Shown here: positions 60,692 through 64,000 of the stretch, piece after piece
How positions within the stretch are numbered: position 1 is the stretch's first letter
Layout of the letters: each line of letters starts with the position of its first letter
Source: Diaphorobacter nitroreducens
Lineage (GTDB): Bacteria; Pseudomonadota; Gammaproteobacteria; Burkholderiales; Burkholderiaceae_C
Assembly: GCA_003755025.1 (NCBI GenBank)
Contig: RJVL01000002.1
Coordinates: forward strand, 124,001-188,000
Reading direction: 5' to 3'
DNA length: 64,000 nt
Position numbers and translations under genes: made by a program
Notes under the pieces: generated by a model
Database searches by the model: none
Seen by the model: only the letters and a program-made list of their open reading frames with translations
Told to the model about the DNA's origin: nothing

Positions 60692-62302
60692 TCATCCCTT
60701 GAGGCCCAGCCGCCGCGCGAGCTTGTGCAGGTTGCTGGGGTCCACGTCCAGCGTGCGCGCGGCCTGCGCCCAGTTGCCGCCATGCGCCACCAGAGCGGCA
60801 TTCAGGACCTGGCGCTGGCAGGCATCCACCGCGTCGCGCAGTGTGCCCGTGGGCGCGGCCAACGATAAGGCGCCGCCTGCCGCGGGTGCCATGGGGGCAT
60901 CGCTGCGGGGCGTGGCCACGGGTTCGTCCAGCGCGTCCAGGTCCAGCAGGCCGGCCTCCAGCGTGACGATCTCGTTGCGGTCCACGCCGCGGCTCAGGGC
61001 CTTGAGCGCGGCGCGGCTGATCACGTGTTCCAGCTCGCGCACGTTGCCCGGCCAGCGGTAGCGGCGCAGCGCGGCCTGCGCGTCAGGCGACAGGCGCAGG
61101 CTGCGCAGCCCCAGGCGGGCGCGGTTGAGCTCCAAAAAGCGGCCGGCCAGCACCAGCACGTCGTTGCCCCGCTCGCGCAGCGGGGGAATGGGCACGGGGT
61201 AGACCGAGAGGCGGTGGTACAGGTCGGCGCGGAAGGCCCCGCTGGCCACCTGCTCGCGCAGGTTGCGGTTGGTCGCCGCAATCACGCGCACGTGCACGCT
61301 GCGCGGGCGGTCGGCGCCCAGGCGCTGGATCTCGCCGTTTTGCAGCGTGCGCAGCAGCTTGGCCTGCACGGACAGGGGCAGCTCCCCCACCTCGTCCAGG
61401 AACAGCGTGCCGCCCTCGGCGGCCTCGAAGCGGCCCGCGCGGTCACTCACCGCGCCCGAGAACGCGCCGCGCACGTGGCCGAACAGCTCGCTCTCGGCCA
61501 GCGACTCGGGCAATGCCGCGCAGTTCACGTGCACCAGCGGTCGCGCGCGCCGCGGCGACTGGTGGTGCAGCAGCCGCGCGAACAGCTCCTTGCCCACGCC
61601 GGTCTCGCCCAGCAGCAGCACGGGCAGCTCAGACGCGGCCACCACGCTCAGCTCATGCAGCAGCCGCTTGAGGGCCGGGCTTTCGCCCACGATCTCCAGC
61701 TCGCCGGCGCCGCCGCGCTCGGGCGTCGCCAGCGCCAGGTCGCCTTCGGCCGGGCCGGTGGCGGCCATGCGCAGGGTGCGCAGTTCCTGCTCCAGCCGCG
61801 CCACGCGCACCACTGCCTCCACCAGCGGCACCCACTGGCCCAGCCGCTGGCGCGCGGCGGGTCCGAAAGTGCCGGTGGCCAGGGCATCCAGCGTGAGCAC
61901 GCCCCAGGGCCGCCCCTCCACGTGCAGGGCCACGCCCATGCAGTCGTGCACGGGCAGCGGCTCGCCCACCAGGGTGTCGAGCAGGCCGTCGTAGGGGTCG
62001 GGCAACTGGCTGTCGTGCTCGAAGCAGGTCACCTCGCGCCGCGTGAGGATGGCCGCCAGCCGTGGGTGCTGGCCTACGGCAAAACGCCGGCCCAGGGCGT
62101 CGCTCACCAGCCCGGTGACGGCCACGGGGCGCAGGCGCTCCTCCTCCAGCCGCAGCAGGGCCACGGCCCCGCAGCCGAACTGCGTGCGCAGCAGGTCCAC
62201 CAGGCGCTGCAGGCGCACGGCCTGGGGCAGTTCGGCCCCCAGGTCGGCGCACAGCAGCAGGGCGGAGGTGGCGGCCGCGGGCGACGCCTCAACAATGGTC
62301 AT
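60692..62302 (-). CDS. norR: Nitric oxide-responsive sigma-54 activator NorR
   Basis: A 536-residue activator. The GAF domain (about 20-170) keeps residues that align with the iron ligands I remember from E. coli NorR: R81, D102, D105, H119, C121 and D139, with matching spacings at the C-terminal side. The AAA+ domain has Walker A GETGVGKE (232-239) and a GAFSGA loop (279-284) in place of GAFTGA. The Fis-type helix-turn-helix is at the end ([20 protein letters not shown]). It is divergent from norB, with two GGT-N7-ACC sites and a sigma-54 promoter in between. Confidence 0.93.
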   Translation of the reverse strand: MTIVEASPAAATSALLLCADLGAELPQAVRLQRLVDLLRTQFGCGAVALLRLEEERLRPVAVTGLVSDALGRRFAVGQHPRLAAILTRREVTCFEHDSQLPDPYDGLLDTLVGEPLPVHDCMGVALHVEGRPWGVLTLDALATGTFGPAARQRLGQWVPLVEAVVRVARLEQELRTLRMAATGPAEGDLALATPERGGAGELEIVGESPALKRLLHELSVVAASELPVLLLGETGVGKELFARLLHHQSPRRARPLVHVNCAALPESLAESELFGHVRGAFSGAVSDRAGRFEAAEGGTLFLDEVGELPLSVQAKLLRTLQNGEIQRLGADRPRSVHVRVIAATNRNLREQVASGAFRADLYHRLSVYPVPIPPLRERGNDVLVLAGRFLELNRARLGLRSLRLSPDAQAALRRYRWPGNVRELEHVISRAALKALSRGVDRNEIVTLEAGLLDLDALDEPVATPRSDAPMAPAAGGALSLAAPTGTLRDAVDACQRQVLNAALVAHGGNWAQAARTLDVDPSNLHKLARRLGLKG

Positions 62303-62316
62303 AAAAACCCTTTAAA

Positions 62317-62354
62317 GGTGTTTTTTACCCAAATTGACATGGGTCTATTTTACC
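62317..62354. promoter_or_regulatory. Two NorR enhancer sites
   Basis: GGT-N7-ACC occurs at 62317-62329 and 62342-62354, centres 25 bases apart. This is the NorR target pattern known from Cupriavidus. The sites are about 45-75 bases upstream of the -24 element. Known norA/norB promoters carry three sites; a clear third is not seen here. Confidence 0.75.
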
Positions 62355-62394
62355 CACGATGGTGTAAACCCTTGATTTTTCATGGCAGAGCCGC

Positions 62395-62409
62395 TGGCCC
62401 AGGGATTGC
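62395..62409 (+). promoter_or_regulatory. Sigma-54 (-24/-12) promoter of norB
   Basis: TGGCCC-N5-TTGC with GG and GC ten bases apart, oriented to norB. Predicted start near 62421, about 155 bases before the norB ATG. Confidence 0.75.
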
Positions 62410-62575
62410 GAGAGGGGAGGCATCTCTTACCGCGACTGTTCGACCATGCATCGTTACTCCCCCTCCCCCACGGTGTGCCGGGCCCGGCCCGCGCACCCTT
62501 GCGAGGGCGCAAGGAAAGTCCCCCCACCCTTCGCCCCGCTGCACCGCTTGATAAACACAATGACGGAGGCCCAAC

Positions 62576-64000
62576 ATGGGTAAGTACGCCAAGTATTGGT
62601 ACACGCTGATAGGCGTGTTGATTGTCACCTTCAGCCTGCTGGGCTTCTACGGCGCAGAGGTCTACCGCACCGCGCCGCCGATCCCGGGGCAGGTGCTGGT
62701 GCAGGGCAGCGACAAGCCGCTCTACACCAAGGACGGCATCCTCGACGGCCAGACCGCCTGGCAGTCGGTGGGCGGCATGCAGCTCGGCTCCATCCTGGGC
62801 CACGGTGCCTACCAGGCGCCCGACTGGACGGCCGACTGGCTGCACCGCGAGCTGACAACCTGGCTCGAACTGGCCGCGCAGAAGGACCATGGCAAGGCGT
62901 TTGCCGATCTGGACGTGGGCCAGCAGGCAGTGCTGCGTGACCGGCTCAAGACCGAGTACCGCACCAACACCTACGACAAGGCCAAGGACACGATGGTGAT
63001 CTCGCCGCTGCGCGCCGAGGCCATCGCCATGACCGCCCAGTACTACGACAAGCTGTTCAGCAACGACCCCTCGTTGCAGAAGACGCGCGAGAGCTACGCC
63101 ATGAAGGAGAACACCCTGCCCAGCGCCGAGCGCCGCGCGCAGATGGCCGGCTTCTTCTTCTGGACCTCCTGGGCCGCCTCCACCGAGCGTCCCGCCGACA
63201 ACGGCGGCACCGGCGCCAGCTACACCAACAACTGGCCCCATGAGCCCCTCGTCGGCAACCAGCCCACCGGTGAGAACCTGGTCTGGTCGGTGATGAGCGT
63301 GGTGGTCATGATGGCCGGCGTGGGCTTCCTCGTGTGGGGCTGGGCCTTCCTGCGCAAGCACGACGAGCAGGACCCCACCCCTCCCCAGCACGACCCGCTG
63401 TCCCGCGTGGCCCTGACGCCTTCGCAGCGCGCCCTGGGCAAGTACCTGTTCCTGGTGGTGGCGCTGTTCACCGCACAGGTGCTGCTGGGTGGTTTCACCG
63501 CGCACTACACGGTGGAAGGCCAGACGTTCTACGGCGTGGAAATCTCCCAGTACCTGCCCTACTCGCTGGTGCGTACGTGGCACTTGCAGGCCGCACTGTT
63601 CTGGATCGCCACCGGCTTCCTCGCCGCAGGCCTGTTCCTTGCGCCCGTGATCAACGGCGGCAAGGATCCCAAGTACCAGAAGCTCGGCGTGGACGTACTG
63701 TTCTGGGCACTGGTCGTGGTCTGCGTGGGCTCGTTCATCGGCAACTACTTTGCCATCGCGCAGATCATGCCGGCCGAGTGGAACTTCTGGTTGGGCCACC
63801 AGGGCTATGAGTACGTGGACCTGGGCCGCCTCTGGCAGATCGGCAAGTTCGCCGGCATCGCCTTCTGGCTGGTGCTGATGGCCCGCGCCATCTTCCCCGC
63901 CCTGCTGGCCCCCAACGGCCAGGACAAGAACCTGCTGGCACTGCTGACCTCCTCGGTGGTGTGTATCGGCCTGTTCTACGGCACCGGCCTGTTCTACGGC
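62576..64000 (+). CDS. norB: Quinol-dependent nitric oxide reductase (qNor), 3' part missing
   Basis: 475 codons are visible, running off the right edge of the window; the full family length is about 750-760. It reduces NO to N2O in the inner membrane using quinol. After the first helix (about 8-28) comes the periplasmic domain special to qNor, fused cytochrome-c-like but without haem c (GYAQVTP-like region, about 29-225), then helix 2 (about 235-260) and the catalytic helices; SLVRTWHLQAALFWIATGFL carries the first haem-ligand His. A GGAGG ribosome site precedes the ATG by six bases. Control is by NorR through the sigma-54 promoter upstream. Confidence 0.93.
   Translation, partial: MGKYAKYWYTLIGVLIVTFSLLGFYGAEVYRTAPPIPGQVLVQGSDKPLYTKDGILDGQTAWQSVGGMQLGSILGHGAYQAPDWTADWLHRELTTWLELAAQKDHGKAFADLDVGQQAVLRDRLKTEYRTNTYDKAKDTMVISPLRAEAIAMTAQYYDKLFSNDPSLQKTRESYAMKENTLPSAERRAQMAGFFFWTSWAASTERPADNGGTGASYTNNWPHEPLVGNQPTGENLVWSVMSVVVMMAGVGFLVWGWAFLRKHDEQDPTPPQHDPLSRVALTPSQRALGKYLFLVVALFTAQVLLGGFTAHYTVEGQTFYGVEISQYLPYSLVRTWHLQAALFWIATGFLAAGLFLAPVINGGKDPKYQKLGVDVLFWALVVVCVGSFIGNYFAIAQIMPAEWNFWLGHQGYEYVDLGRLWQIGKFAGIAFWLVLMARAIFPALLAPNGQDKNLLALLTSSVVCIGLFYGTGLFYG

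Noticed and set aside
62361-62370. Third NorR site before norB
   Set aside because: GGT and ACC are separated by only four bases, not seven.

Overview
The window looks like a chromosomal segment of a high-GC, denitrifying betaproteobacterium of the family Comamonadaceae (Acidovorax/Diaphorobacter/Alicycliphilus type). The pointers are the many Bug-type solute-binding proteins, the quinol-type nitric oxide reductase with NorR, the catechol ortho-cleavage genes, and two families of short intergenic repeats of a style I associate with this group. The placement is an inference from gene content; no rRNA or tRNA gene is visible.

Layout. 0.3-3.9 kb: a PAS/sigma-54 activator divergent from a Rieske protein and the CcoG ferredoxin, with a well-matched -24/-12 promoter between them. 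4.0-8.6 kb: catechol operon catB-catC-catA plus a Bug protein, divergent from a LysR regulator. 8.7-10.2 kb: PACE efflux protein divergent from a LysR gene across a 29-bp inverted repeat. 10.2-13.9 kb: PPK2, glutamate dehydrogenase and a porin with a long structured leader. 13.9-16.2 kb: CaiB-type CoA-transferase and divergent LysR. 16.3-19.5 kb: DUF35 protein, thiolase-like protein, acyl-CoA dehydrogenase and thioesterase. 19.5-21.0 kb: a lower-GC patch with a lone DUF3644/HEPN-like gene. 21.1-30.4 kb: a beta-oxidation operon with two Bug proteins. 30.6-39.3 kb: a set that matches the Pseudomonas itaconate (ich/ict/ccl) locus, with a Bug gene and an MFS gene in place of a TRAP transporter. 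39.3-47.1 kb: AMACR-like racemase, IclR, isomerase-type and classical crotonases, dienoyl-CoA reductase-type SDR, HSD10-type SDR and thiolase. 47.3-52.4 kb, divergent: CoA ligase, acyl-CoA dehydrogenase and two Bug proteins. 52.4-56.6 kb: thioesterase and a second Bug-ligase-Bug module. 56.8-60.5 kb: aminotransferase, serine deaminase and an unknown Cys-cluster protein. 60.7-64.0 kb: norR divergent from norB, which runs off the right edge.

The central 40 kb is a catabolic island for organic acids: periplasmic capture (nine Bug proteins, but no TctA/TctB membrane subunits in view), CoA activation (three ligases, three CaiB-family proteins, one acetyl-CoA hydrolase-type transferase), beta-oxidation-like steps and thiolytic or retro-aldol cleavage. 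Nearly every gap inside these operons carries one of two dispersed repeats: a short palindrome (core AGCGCTT-N7-AAGCGC) or a longer GC-rich element. Both ends of the window carry a sigma-54 regulatory pair. All functions are read from sequence and remembered family features; no database search was run.
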